DNA of 64,000 nt from Legionella sp. PATHC035 (GTDB taxonomy: Bacteria > Pseudomonadota > Gammaproteobacteria > Legionellales > Legionellaceae): assembly GCF_026191115.1 (NCBI RefSeq), contig NZ_JAPHOT010000001.1, forward strand, positions 2,775,001 to 2,839,000, written 5' to 3'. This document shows positions 55,379 through 63,999 of the stretch, in pieces. A program made the translations under genes and the position numbers. Under the pieces are notes generated by a model. The model ran no database searches. It was not told the origin of the DNA and saw nothing but the letters and a program-made list of their open reading frames with translations. Each line of letters begins with the position of its first letter. The stretch's first letter is position 1.

Positions 55379-56275
55379 TTAGATATTCACGCGATACAAC
55401 TTAAATGGCAGATCGACCGTAGGCTCTTGTTTCCATAGACTTAGAACGTATCCTCCATAACCAGCCTCGATAACTTTGCAAGCCAAAGCATATTTTTTAA
55501 GCATATCTATATGATTCTTAACGCGTTCTGATATGAGTCCCCATTCGAAATAACATTCATTCGCAAGATTAAGTGCCTCAGCGAGCAAGAATAATCTGTA
55601 CTTTTGGTTACTTTCCAAAGCATGTCTAGTCTCGATAGATGAAGTTATCATTTTTTCGTCAATAAGAGCGGCTTTAGAGGGTTCCAGTAATCTCATTTCA
55701 TTAATTTTTTGCATGCAATCGTCACTTATAGTGGTTTCTTGGGTACTTGATATGTAAAGATGTGGGTGCCATGTGGGGTGTAATTGTTTAATTTCACGTG
55801 AATATAAATACATGATGAGGCCGGGTGACATCACTCCAGCAATATCGGCGCCATTGCTGTTTACTCTGAGTGAGCTCTCTAGTTTTAATGTAAACTCAAA
55901 CAAATTACTTCTTTGCATGAGGCCATAATAAACCAGCCACTCAGCCACGGCATAATAAAGAGCAGCAAAAAAACCCAATCCATTACACGGAGGGATATTG
56001 CAATTTAATTCAAAATATCCTGTTAATAAAGAGCATTCCTTACCGAGCAATTCCAAAGCCCGGCTTATCACAGACCATAGAATAATCTGGATGGAATTAA
56101 ATCCCTCTCCAGTAATCGTATTGATGGTTTTGATCTCATTAGGATAATATTTGAGAACTAATTTATAGCGCTCAAATGGACTAATAATTGCATATCCTTT
56201 CTGGTTGTTAATAAACTCTCCGCTTAATATGCATTTGGCAGGAATACAGACTTTAAAATCCAACATAAACATCAT
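55379..56275 (-). CDS. Mevalonate-kinase-like GHMP protein with altered ATP loop
   Basis: 298 residues, clearly paralogous to the divergent gene at 56476 over its whole length (PAKCILSGE, NGADIAGV, KVIEAGYGGYVLSLW). In the ATP loop it reads NGLGFFAAL where the paralogue has GGLGFSAAL, losing the Ser that contacts Mg-ATP. Motif 3 has EAGYGG in place of GSGYGG. The Asp of NGADIAG remains. It may be inactive, regulatory or changed in substrate. It is 46 bases upstream of mvaS, so likely heads that operon. Confidence 0.78.
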   Translation of the reverse strand: MMFMLDFKVCIPAKCILSGEFINNQKGYAIISPFERYKLVLKYYPNEIKTINTITGEGFNSIQIILWSVISRALELLGKECSLLTGYFELNCNIPPCNGLGFFAALYYAVAEWLVYYGLMQRSNLFEFTLKLESSLRVNSNGADIAGVMSPGLIMYLYSREIKQLHPTWHPHLYISSTQETTISDDCMQKINEMRLLEPSKAALIDEKMITSSIETRHALESNQKYRLFLLAEALNLANECYFEWGLISERVKNHIDMLKKYALACKVIEAGYGGYVLSLWKQEPTVDLPFKLYRVNI

Positions 56276-56475
56276 CTAGAAAATTAAGGGTAATATAAAT
56301 CTAGCACACATTTTAATCAATATGTATAATTAAAATCCAATTGCGAGGGTTATTCATGATTTTGAGTGTTTAAATAATTGAGCATTAATTCAGCTCATGC
56401 AGCAATAAAACTTAAAATTAATCAGCTATACTTTTTTTTATGCAATAAATAAAAAATGAAAAGGTAGAAACTGGA

Positions 56476-57396
56476 ATGACTTTCACAATTAAAGTACCCG
56501 CAAAATGCATTTTAGCTGGTGAACACCTTATTCTTGAACGCGGCTATGCGATTGTTGCTCCATTTCATCAGTACAGTTTAACCCTGAGTTACGAGCCTAG
56601 TAATATAAAAGCAACGCATCTTATTTCTGCTGAAGAGAGTAATTCTTTTGGGATTGTATTATGGCCAGCAATCTATAAAGCATATGAGCTATTACAAAAA
56701 GATCCGAATAAAATTACAGGTAGTTTTGATATTAAATCAACCATCACTCCTTGCGGAGGTCTAGGTTTTTCCGCTGCCCTATGCGTAGCCATCACAGAGT
56801 GGATTATCTATCAAGGATTATTACCTCGTTCTGAATTATTTCAATTTGCGGTAGAACTGGAAAATATGTTTCATAAACAAAGTAGTGGTGTAGATATTGC
56901 CGGTGTAACGGCTAAAAACATTATAAAATATTTCCCTAATCGTGAAATATGTGCGATGAACATCGCGTGGGAGCCTCTTTTTTATATTTCTTCCTCCAAT
57001 GAAAGCAGTTTTACTGGTTCCTGTGTAAAAAAAGTCCAGGAATTAAAAAAAGAAAATCCGCAAAAATCAGAAATTATCTATGAGAAAATGTTCCAAGCCG
57101 TTCGCTTAATTCAAAGTGCATTAGAAGAAAAAAATGATCAGAGTTTGCAAATTTTGGCCCAAGGATTATCAATTGGCAATGAATGCTTTTATGAGTGGGA
57201 CTTGGTTTCTCCCCAACTCCATAATCACATCCAGCAATTAAAACAGTATTCATTGGCCTGCAAAGTAGTTGGTTCAGGTTATGGGGGGCATGTTTTAAGT
57301 TTATGGAAAAAACCGCCTCCTTCTGATTTTCCTATTCAATTACATCCGCTGACACTAAATTCACCTAAAAAAGACGAGCCAGCATCAATGATGTAG
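56476..57396 (+). CDS. Mevalonate kinase (GHMP family)
   Basis: 306 residues: motif 1 KVPAKCILAGEHLILERGYAI, ATP loop PCGGLGFSAAL, catalytic Asp in SSGVDIAGV, and motif 3 GSGYGGHVLSLW. It keeps the core residues needed to phosphorylate mevalonate. It is divergent from its paralogue over a 200-base AT-rich intergenic region that must hold both promoters, and leads the plus-strand half of the cluster. The mevalonate substrate is inferred from the neighbours. Confidence 0.82.
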   Translation: MTFTIKVPAKCILAGEHLILERGYAIVAPFHQYSLTLSYEPSNIKATHLISAEESNSFGIVLWPAIYKAYELLQKDPNKITGSFDIKSTITPCGGLGFSAALCVAITEWIIYQGLLPRSELFQFAVELENMFHKQSSGVDIAGVTAKNIIKYFPNREICAMNIAWEPLFYISSSNESSFTGSCVKKVQELKKENPQKSEIIYEKMFQAVRLIQSALEEKNDQSLQILAQGLSIGNECFYEWDLVSPQLHNHIQQLKQYSLACKVVGSGYGGHVLSLWKKPPPSDFPIQLHPLTLNSPKKDEPASMM

Positions 57397-57469
57397 AGGA
57401 GTGCAGAAAATTTTTATATTTATTAGTCAGTCATCAAGAAGTGCTTGAAAGGCATATTTGGAGGTTTTT

Positions 57470-58369
57470 ATGAAATCCATGAGCAGCAGTTTCCCCATAA
57501 CCAATTTTACTACCACACTAATCAGACTAATAAAATCCCGCATAGTAGTAATCTATCGGCCTATTTTTGCTTTATTAACTTATTTGGCCTCTGCTGGAGC
57601 TGATTATAAAATATCGACCAGTATTTTGGTTGTTTTAACCGTTTATCTTGCTGGATTTGGGACTTATCTCTACAATGATTTGAATGACTTTGAAGAAGAC
57701 AGTATGAATAATGAGGTGACCAGTTTTACCTATGATGTCACTTTATATCGTACTATATTGATTGTTTCTATTTTTTGCCTTTGCAGTGCATTAATCTTAG
57801 GAATTTATCTGAGTATCTACAATCTTTTCATTGGATTGTTTAGTTTATTATTAGCGTTCACTTACTCCCATCCGAAAATACACCTCAAGACATATTTCTT
57901 AATTAAAACAATAGCCACTGCTGTAGCCTCTGTATTGGCAGCTCTTGTAGGTGTTGCCGCATCGAATCATTTCTCATGGGAAATTTGGCCCTTCTTGGCC
58001 TTGGCGTTCCTGATTTCATGGGCAATTTCACCATTGAATGATGTGCGGGATATCAAGGGAGATAAAATAAGTGGACGAAAAACCATTCCTATTGTGTTAG
58101 GGGTTAAGTTAACTTTTCTCATTACCTGCAGCGCGGTTCTACTTTCTTTGCTCATTGCGACCGTTGGTGTCTATAGCATTACCCAAACTGTAAATTACAG
58201 TTCTATTGTTTTAGCGCTTTTAGCTGGGTTTTATTCATTTTATTTACAGCTGTGTCTATTTAACAATCAAACAGATAAGCCTCTGATGAAAAAGCGTCTT
58301 AGTCATCTTCAGATTTCTATGATTAGTATGCAAGTCGCTGCATTAATTGCCTTTATTGGAGTGAATTGA
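57470..58369 (+). CDS. UbiA-superfamily membrane prenyltransferase
   Basis: The ATG at 57470 follows GGAGG by five bases; 299 residues with eight or nine hydrophobic segments. The first Asp motif is YNDLNDFEEDSMNN and the second SPLNDVRDIKGDKISGRKTI, the two diphosphate/Mg sites of UbiA enzymes. The prenyl acceptor is unknown: candidates are a quinone head group, heme or a polar lipid. Its place among mevalonate and prenyl-diphosphate genes suggests use of a locally made prenyl chain. Confidence 0.87.
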   Translation: MKSMSSSFPITNFTTTLIRLIKSRIVVIYRPIFALLTYLASAGADYKISTSILVVLTVYLAGFGTYLYNDLNDFEEDSMNNEVTSFTYDVTLYRTILIVSIFCLCSALILGIYLSIYNLFIGLFSLLLAFTYSHPKIHLKTYFLIKTIATAVASVLAALVGVAASNHFSWEIWPFLALAFLISWAISPLNDVRDIKGDKISGRKTIPIVLGVKLTFLITCSAVLLSLLIATVGVYSITQTVNYSSIVLALLAGFYSFYLQLCLFNNQTDKPLMKKRLSHLQISMISMQVAALIAFIGVN

Positions 58370-58424
58370 TAGAAAAAACAGTGGCTTTCTTGCATCAATT
58401 ATGATCATGATTTGGATAAAAGTT

Positions 58425-59009
58425 ATGTCAATTAATACATTAGAAGAGCAAAACACGCATGTTATTTTAGTTGATCCACAAGATAACTGTATAGGAATAA
58501 TGGATAAACTGTCTGCCCATCAAGAAGGGAAACTCCATAGGGCTTATTCAATATTGGTATTTCGCAAAAATAGAGACCTCATCGAGCTCCTTCTCCAACA
58601 GCGTGCCCATAGCAAATATCATGGTGGAGGGCTATGGACTAATACCTGTTGCAGTCATCCGCAACCCGACAAGGATTTACTTGAGGATGCAACGAAAAGA
58701 GTACTTGTAGAGATGGGTATCAAAGTAACATTGTTTGAAGTAGGAGTATTTCAGTATTTTGCCGAATTGAATAATAATATGTTTGAGCATGAAATAGACC
58801 ATGTTTTAATTGGTTATTGGGTTGAGCAGAGCGTTCATCCTAATCCTCTGGAGGTTGATAATTATTGCTGGATAAGCATCGATAAGCTACAAGAAAAATT
58901 GGCAGAATGCCCTCAAGTATTCACTCCCTGGCTCTCTCAAGTTTTAGATATTGCCTTAGAAAGCAAACAGTTTATTCATTCTTTTGGTCAATTAAAGAGA
59001 TTATCATGA
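58425..59009 (+). CDS. idi: Isopentenyl-diphosphate isomerase, type 1
   Basis: Interconverts IPP and DMAPP, essential when IPP comes only from mevalonate. 194 residues from the ATG at 58425 with the Nudix-like core: GKLHRAYSILVF, the catalytic Cys in WTNTCCSHP, and the Glu region FAELNNNMFEHEIDHVLIG. The stop overlaps the next start by ATGA. Confidence 0.94.
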   Translation: MSINTLEEQNTHVILVDPQDNCIGIMDKLSAHQEGKLHRAYSILVFRKNRDLIELLLQQRAHSKYHGGGLWTNTCCSHPQPDKDLLEDATKRVLVEMGIKVTLFEVGVFQYFAELNNNMFEHEIDHVLIGYWVEQSVHPNPLEVDNYCWISIDKLQEKLAECPQVFTPWLSQVLDIALESKQFIHSFGQLKRLS

Positions 59010-59710
59010 AGATGAAATACCCCTCTCATTTAGCGATTATTATGGATGGAAATCGTCGTTGGGCCAAAAACCGGTTTTTACCCGCAATTACAGGATATAT
59101 TATTGGCGCTAAAACAGCATGGAATGTTTTGTGTACCTGTATCGAATTAAACATCCAATATCTTACTTTATTTTCTTTTAGTACTGAAAACTGGCAAAGA
59201 ACCCAAAAAAAACAATCATCTCATCTTCTTAAGTTTATAATTTCCTATTTATCTCATCATGTAGAACGTTTTCATAGCAAAGGTATCAAAATACGTATTA
59301 TTGGTTCTAAAGAAAGACTAAATGAAAAATTATTGAAAATGCTCGATGAGGTTGAGAAAAAAACAGCACAAAATTCACGTTTAACTTTGTTCATTGCTCT
59401 GGATTATGGAGGGAAATGGGACATTCTCAATGCGACCAAACAAATTGTTCAGCAAGTGCTTGAGAAACGATTAGATATTGAGAACCTTGATGAAAAAGAT
59501 TTTGCCAAATTTTTGGCGACTCAAGAAGCTCCAGATCCCGAGTTAGTCATTAGAACAGGAGGGGAAGTTAGACTGAGCAATTTTTTGTTATGGCAAATTG
59601 CCTATTCGGAAATTTATTATACTCCTATATTGTGGCCGGAATTTAATGAGGAGGAATTGTTAAAATCATTTGCCGCATTTACAAAACGCCAACAAAATTT
59701 CGGAAGATAA
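59006..59710 (+). CDS. uppS: cis-Prenyltransferase (undecaprenyl diphosphate synthase family)
   Basis: 234 residues from the ATG overlapping the idi stop. Motifs: IMDGNRRWAKNR (catalytic Asp), LTLFSFSTENWQR and LVIRTGGEVRLSNFLLWQ, ending ILWPEF. It makes long-chain polyprenyl diphosphate from FPP and IPP. It may be a second, cluster-specific copy next to a UbiA gene and not the housekeeping enzyme; that needs the rest of the genome. Confidence 0.9.
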   Translation: MKMKYPSHLAIIMDGNRRWAKNRFLPAITGYIIGAKTAWNVLCTCIELNIQYLTLFSFSTENWQRTQKKQSSHLLKFIISYLSHHVERFHSKGIKIRIIGSKERLNEKLLKMLDEVEKKTAQNSRLTLFIALDYGGKWDILNATKQIVQQVLEKRLDIENLDEKDFAKFLATQEAPDPELVIRTGGEVRLSNFLLWQIAYSEIYYTPILWPEFNEEELLKSFAAFTKRQQNFGR

Positions 59711-59802
59711 TATGAAGATGAAGCTGATTCAAAGACCGGCTTATGGGGTTAGGAATTTTGAAAATTTTTTCTCCTGGAAGGAAATAGATACCTCCTTGAA
59801 AA

Positions 59803-59880
59803 CACCTATAGGGTCAGGCCTGGAATTATGAATCAACTTTTAATGGAAAATTCACGATCCAAGGCCTGACCCTCCAAGTC
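59803..59880. repeat. Family A palindromic element
   Basis: ACCTATAGGGTCAGGCCTGG at the left, CCAAGGCCTGACCCTCCAAGT at the right, ATGAAT/ATTCA inside. It ends two bases before the stop codon of the minus-strand transporter gene and could serve as its terminator. Confidence 0.88.
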
Positions 59881-59882
59881 GT

Positions 59883-60737
59883 TTATTCTTGCGGAATTAC
59901 TTTTTGTTTCGCTCGTTTCTCTGATAGCAAAATTGCAAAAAATATCATTAAAGCACCAATGTAAAATTGGATGGTTAATTGCTCATGCAAATAAATCGCG
60001 GCTGTTATTGTTGCAAATACAGGTTCAAGAGAAAAAATAATTGCTGCCTTGGTCGAGCTGACATATTTTTGGAATTGGAGTTGCAGCAAAAAAGCAAAAA
60101 TTGAAGCGAAGATACTGCAAAATAAAATAGCAACCCAAACATTACTTTGTAAGGGAATGGCAAGTTTTGTAGTAAATAAGCTGGCAACTCCTGCTAAGAT
60201 ACAAACAAAAATTGCTTGAATGAAAGTTAAGGAGATTGGTTGGTGAATCCGGGAGGCTTTGCCAGCGAATAAAATATAACCTGCAAAACAAAAAGCACAC
60301 AATAAAACCCACACATCACCTTGATTCAATGTAAATCCATCAGCAAGCGTAATTAACCCAACACCAACCAAGGCAATTAAAGCGGCAGCAACGACATAGA
60401 TGGAGGGCCATTGTTTATTGAGGAACGACTCGAAAAGGGCAACTAATATAACTGACAGTCCTGTGATAAAACTTGCAGTCGAGGCAGCGGTGTAGCGTAA
60501 GCCGATGGTCTGGAATATCACTGTGCCAGCCAATAACAGACCTAAAAATGTGCCATAAAATAGGGTTTGCTGATTGAATTTTATTTTTTGCCAAAAAATA
60601 AGGAGTAATAAGACGCTGGCAATACCAAAGCGCCAAAACAAAAAATTAAATGGAGTTAGTGTCGCAACGGCATCCTTAATAAATGCAAAGGTCATTCCCC
60701 AAAACATTGTGGCTAATAAGATTGCTCCAGTACCCAA
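59883..60737 (-). CDS. EamA/DMT-family transporter, possible frameshift at the start
   Basis: Ten-helix permease of the drug/metabolite superfamily with two EamA repeats (GAILLATMFWGMTFAFIKD; FAGYILFAGKASRIHQPISL, then SLEPVFATITAAIYLHE). The substrate is unknown. The open frame can only start at a TTG (60737). An ATG at 60757 opens MNKNKSIW in the other frame, and one extra G in the GGG at 60733-60735 would join them as MNKNKSIWGTGAILLA. So this may be a recent frameshift, a slippery tract or a sequence error. Confidence 0.85.
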   Translation of the reverse strand: MGTGAILLATMFWGMTFAFIKDAVATLTPFNFLFWRFGIASVLLLLIFWQKIKFNQQTLFYGTFLGLLLAGTVIFQTIGLRYTAASTASFITGLSVILVALFESFLNKQWPSIYVVAAALIALVGVGLITLADGFTLNQGDVWVLLCAFCFAGYILFAGKASRIHQPISLTFIQAIFVCILAGVASLFTTKLAIPLQSNVWVAILFCSIFASIFAFLLQLQFQKYVSSTKAAIIFSLEPVFATITAAIYLHEQLTIQFYIGALMIFFAILLSEKRAKQKVIPQE

Positions 60738-60920
60738 ATAGATTTATTTTTATTCATTGTCTTTTATACTCTTTTGTATGCATCACAAATGCCTACTGGA
60801 ATTAGTTTGTTCATTTTGAATTATTTTCATTTAAGTTAACTAAAACACTGCTATTTTAATGATGGAATGAAAATGAGAAGTTACCTATCGGGTAGTAACT
60901 GTCTTGAATTTTTATTTCCA

Positions 60921-60991
60921 CACCTATGGGGCAGGTCTTTGAATTACCAAGCAACTTTGACTTGAACATTCACAATTCAAGACCTGACACA
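60921..60991. repeat. Family A palindromic element, diverged
   Basis: ACCTATGGGGCAGGTCTTTG at the left and ATTCACAATTCAAGACCTGAC at the right. It lies in the 326-base gap between the EamA gene and the exported membrane protein, which holds no gene. Confidence 0.75.
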
Positions 60992-61063
60992 TACACGTGT
61001 GTGCAACCATCAATAGACACACACCCGTTCATAGCAGGAATAATTCGCTTAGCCACTGCGGCA

Positions 61064-61897
61064 TCATGACACATTTCCTGCCTTGGTGATTTTTCGTATG
61101 AGTGTCAAAGTAACCATAATAGCCAAACTAAGGGACCCTGTCTGCAGGATCTCAAACGGCCATAAATTGTGTGAAGTGGGATCTGCTGAGATATCGAGGA
61201 GAAGACGCAACACGACAAATGCCATCAGTGCTGCCGGTACGAACGCGGCAATACGCCACCCTCCCTTCCATTTCCATATACCCAGTAAGGGTGTAATAAT
61301 TCCCAGAATACCAATTGCTAACGTACTGAGCATGAAAATAAAGGCCAGCACCATGTCACCAAATGATACTGGTTTGTTCATCAGCCTTTTATAATTTTCT
61401 TTTTGTGCTGAAGCATCGAGTGCTCTCAATTGTGTTACCCAATCAGGCTTGATCTGAACGGTATTTTGTTGGTCGCTGCCAGTGACTTGAACGGGATAGG
61501 TAGTGACAACGGGAGTTTCTCCTAGAGAACCATCCCCTGCAAGGATTCTAACCTCGTCTACCTGCTCCCCGGGTTTGAACAGGAAAAACCAGCCAAGTGC
61601 CTCTCCGCTGCGGGGTGGGTAGAGACGCGACGGATTACTCCCAGCAGATACCTCTTTACCCTGAAAATAGGGTCTGACCCAAATTTTAACGGGTTGGTCG
61701 GACTCATAGTGTAAGTGGAGATAGAAGTTCTGGTCTCTACCCAAGGTAACCACATTTCCAGGCGGATCAGTCTCGACTATTTCTACCGTGGTTTTAGCAA
61801 ACCCATGAGTAGAATAAGCCAGCCAAAATCCTAGATATAAAAATAGAATCCTGACTAGCCTGTCCATACCTGATTCTCTTGCGATTCGTCGTTTCAT
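61064..61897 (-). CDS. Exported protein with C-terminal membrane helices
   Basis: 277 residues from the ATG at 61897; an internal ATG at 61867 would place the start directly at the signal peptide (MDRLVRILFLYLGFWLAYS). Residues about 35-170 look like a beta-rich extracytoplasmic domain (FYLHLHYESDQPVKIWVRPYF, LGWFFLFKPGEQVDEVRIL). Three or four membrane helices follow (VLAFIFMLSTLAIGILGII, FVPAALMAFVVLRLLL). The family is not recognised. Codon use looks less AT-rich than the neighbours, so it may have a separate origin. Confidence 0.75.
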   Translation of the reverse strand: MKRRIARESGMDRLVRILFLYLGFWLAYSTHGFAKTTVEIVETDPPGNVVTLGRDQNFYLHLHYESDQPVKIWVRPYFQGKEVSAGSNPSRLYPPRSGEALGWFFLFKPGEQVDEVRILAGDGSLGETPVVTTYPVQVTGSDQQNTVQIKPDWVTQLRALDASAQKENYKRLMNKPVSFGDMVLAFIFMLSTLAIGILGIITPLLGIWKWKGGWRIAAFVPAALMAFVVLRLLLDISADPTSHNLWPFEILQTGSLSLAIMVTLTLIRKITKAGNVS

Positions 61898-62090
61898 CAC
61901 ACTCAGCTCTCCTACTGATAGGACTGGTCAATAAACTTCATTTAAGGGCAGGGTGTAAAATTAATAAAACTTATGAGCATTACACCCCCACATTTGACAG
62001 TTTAATTGAGTCCCGGCTTTATCCTTGGTCTGCAAAACAAATGTTTCTGAACAAGCTTAAACTAAATTAACCTCCTTTTTCTATAGCGGA

Positions 62091-62163
62091 TATAGGGTCA
62101 TCATAAAGGTAAGGTCTTGAATTATGAATTGAAAATTCACAATTCAAGGCCTGACCCTCTGAG
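62091..62163. repeat. Family A palindromic element
   Basis: TATAGGGTCATCATAAAGGT at the left (diverged), then GGTCTTGAATTATGAATT paired with AATTCACAATTCAAGGCCTGA at the right. The 354-base gap between 61898 and 62251 has nothing else. Confidence 0.78.
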
Positions 62164-62251
62164 TGGTTCTGTGCAATATAATCAAAAAATAAACTAGTTG
62201 CTGATAAATAGTGTATAATTCGACTATTTTGATTCTAGAGAATAAGCACTA

Positions 62252-63052
62252 ATGTTAGAGAAAGATTTACAAAACGCCCTAAAACAAACCGAGGAATTTA
62301 AGCGAATTATAAAGTCCATCCGTGACCTACGATGCGTCGCAGAACAATTTCCAAATTATGCTGATGAGTTAATTTGCCATGTGATACATGATCCTGAAGA
62401 ATTTACTCGACTTATAGAAAATAATTATCAGCTCCGAGAGATTGCAAGACAATTTCCAAACCATGCTGATGAGTTAATCCGCTATGTATTAAATAGCCCC
62501 AAAGAATATAGGCGACTTATAGAGCATAATATTGGATTTCGACTGGTCGCAGAACAATTTCCAAGCCATGCAGAAGAGTTAATTAGTCGCGTTTTAGACG
62601 ACTCTGACGAATTTAAGCGACTTATAGAGAACAACTCTGACCTCCTAGAAACTGCGGAACAATTCCCCAACCACGCTGAGGAATTAATTGAGCGAGTATT
62701 AAATGACCCTGAAGAATTTAAGCGGCTTATAGTGAATAACTATTGCCTTCAACTGACCGCGGAACAATTCCCGAACCATGCTGAAATATTAGGAAAAGAA
62801 TCTCTGGAAGAAGCGCTATTGGCTTTAATCGAAGTATTAAGACAAAAGGACTTAAAGGAGTTGGGAAAAAACGCAAGAACCATGGGACTCTTTAGGGGCC
62901 GAGGGACTACTTCATTGCAAGAATTACCCCCGGAAATTGCTCAAAAGATTATCAAGGATACCAGAGATTCCAGTCGTATAAGTGATGAAGAGGCAGAAAA
63001 GAAAATTGAGGAAGAATATAATAACGGAGCTAGCAAAGCGTTGACGAGATGA
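62252..63052 (+). CDS. Helical-repeat protein with F-box-like motif, probable Dot/Icm effector
   Basis: 266 residues. Five copies of a 35-residue helical repeat run from about residue 14 to 185 (pattern EEFKRLIENN, then AEQFPNHADELI). After a short linker, LQELPPEIAQKIIKD near 228-242 matches the LPxEI core of F-box motifs. The tail has an E-rich block (DEEAEKKIEEEYNNG) like Dot/Icm export signals. Several Legionella effectors join repeats to an F-box to recruit host SCF ubiquitin ligase; I infer the same here. No bacterial housekeeping role fits. Confidence 0.75.
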   Translation: MLEKDLQNALKQTEEFKRIIKSIRDLRCVAEQFPNYADELICHVIHDPEEFTRLIENNYQLREIARQFPNHADELIRYVLNSPKEYRRLIEHNIGFRLVAEQFPSHAEELISRVLDDSDEFKRLIENNSDLLETAEQFPNHAEELIERVLNDPEEFKRLIVNNYCLQLTAEQFPNHAEILGKESLEEALLALIEVLRQKDLKELGKNARTMGLFRGRGTTSLQELPPEIAQKIIKDTRDSSRISDEEAEKKIEEEYNNGASKALTR

Positions 63053-63103
63053 CAGATGTATTTTCACTTCATTTGAATCCAAGCGAAAAATAATATTCCT
63101 TTG

Positions 63104-63188
63104 CACCTATGGGTCGGGCTTTGAACTTTGAATATAAAATTGTTTATTCAAGTTGAGTGCAATTCACAATTCAAGGCCTGACCCTCTA
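63104..63188. repeat. Family A palindromic element, longer interior
   Basis: ACCTATGGGTCGGGCTTTGAA at the left, ATTCACAATTCAAGGCCTGAC at the right, with a somewhat longer interior than the other copies. Confidence 0.78.
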
Positions 63189-63222
63189 ATGCAATCGGTA
63201 AACCTTCAAACTAAGCTAGAAG

Positions 63223-63999
63223 CTAATTTTGAAGTGACAAAACACTATTATCAATGGGTTCGGAGGAGATCTCACTTTCGTTTTTATCCTTTAAAAACAT
63301 TAACCTGTCTATTTGAGATCCTGGGTGTATAAAAGAAAGTAAATGTGCTTCTACCTCTTCTGGCTTAACCTTTAAGAGAGGGCTTCGAAATAATTGAAAG
63401 AACCCTTCTCTGGTATTTGCTACAGAGGAAGCATGTACCATTAAGGATTTAAATTCTGGGCTCATTACATCGGTTTTACCATCGTTTAGAATTAAGCATA
63501 GAGGATGAGTAGGATTGTTTCTTAAATCTTTTAAATAGCGAAGACTAGTGCCTTGAGGAGTCTCTTGTAAACGAGTAAGAACTTTACCTTTGCAGTGGAC
63601 ACTTAGAATGCCAATAGTTAGAGAGGAGAAAGATTGCCCTGTAATCAGGTCATCCCAAAGTAATTCCATTAACTCTTCAGCTATTTTTTTCGAATCAATA
63701 GAGCTAAGCTTTTTCTCAATTGTGGGATCTGATTTCCCACATCTTTTTGCCTTTTCATAAACCGAAATCGCTTTTGCTAAATTGAAAATCCCCCATTTTG
63801 TTTCAGAGTATATCTCAGCAGCTCTCAACATGGCCTGTGGATTCCCTAATTGAATTGCTTTTTCCAGAAGTATAAGTGCCTCTGAAAGCAACGTATCAAA
63901 TTGAGGTTTATTATCTTTGTACTTATTGTTGGCTGTATTTGTGTTTATGATAGCTTTCATAAACATCGCATCTGCATCTTTTAATTCAATCGCTTGTTC
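63223..63999 (-). CDS. Sel1/TPR-like repeat protein, partial (5' end outside window)
   Basis: The frame is open to the window edge, and the first visible codons (EQAIELKDADAMFMKA) already form a repeat, so the gene starts beyond 64000. A second repeat reads LLEKAIQLGNPQAMLRAAEIY and a third KAISVYEKAKRCGKSD. The rest (about 150 residues) is a non-repeat domain with LMELLWDDLITGQSF and LRYLKDLRNNPTHPLCLIL. Sel1-like Legionella proteins often act in host interaction; no specific assignment is possible. Confidence 0.78.
   Translation of the reverse strand, partial: EQAIELKDADAMFMKAIINTNTANNKYKDNKPQFDTLLSEALILLEKAIQLGNPQAMLRAAEIYSETKWGIFNLAKAISVYEKAKRCGKSDPTIEKKLSSIDSKKIAEELMELLWDDLITGQSFSSLTIGILSVHCKGKVLTRLQETPQGTSLRYLKDLRNNPTHPLCLILNDGKTDVMSPEFKSLMVHASSVANTREGFFQLFRSPLLKVKPEEVEAHLLSFIHPGSQIDRLMFLKDKNESEISSEPIDNSVLSLQN

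Noticed and set aside
61879-62070. 63-codon plus-strand frame between the exported protein and the repeat
   Set aside because: It begins antisense to another gene, has no ribosome site and no recognisable motif.
46703-63188. CRISPR array from regularly recurring short repeats
   Set aside because: Copies are kilobases apart, palindromic and between unrelated genes, with no spacer-repeat periodicity and no cas genes.
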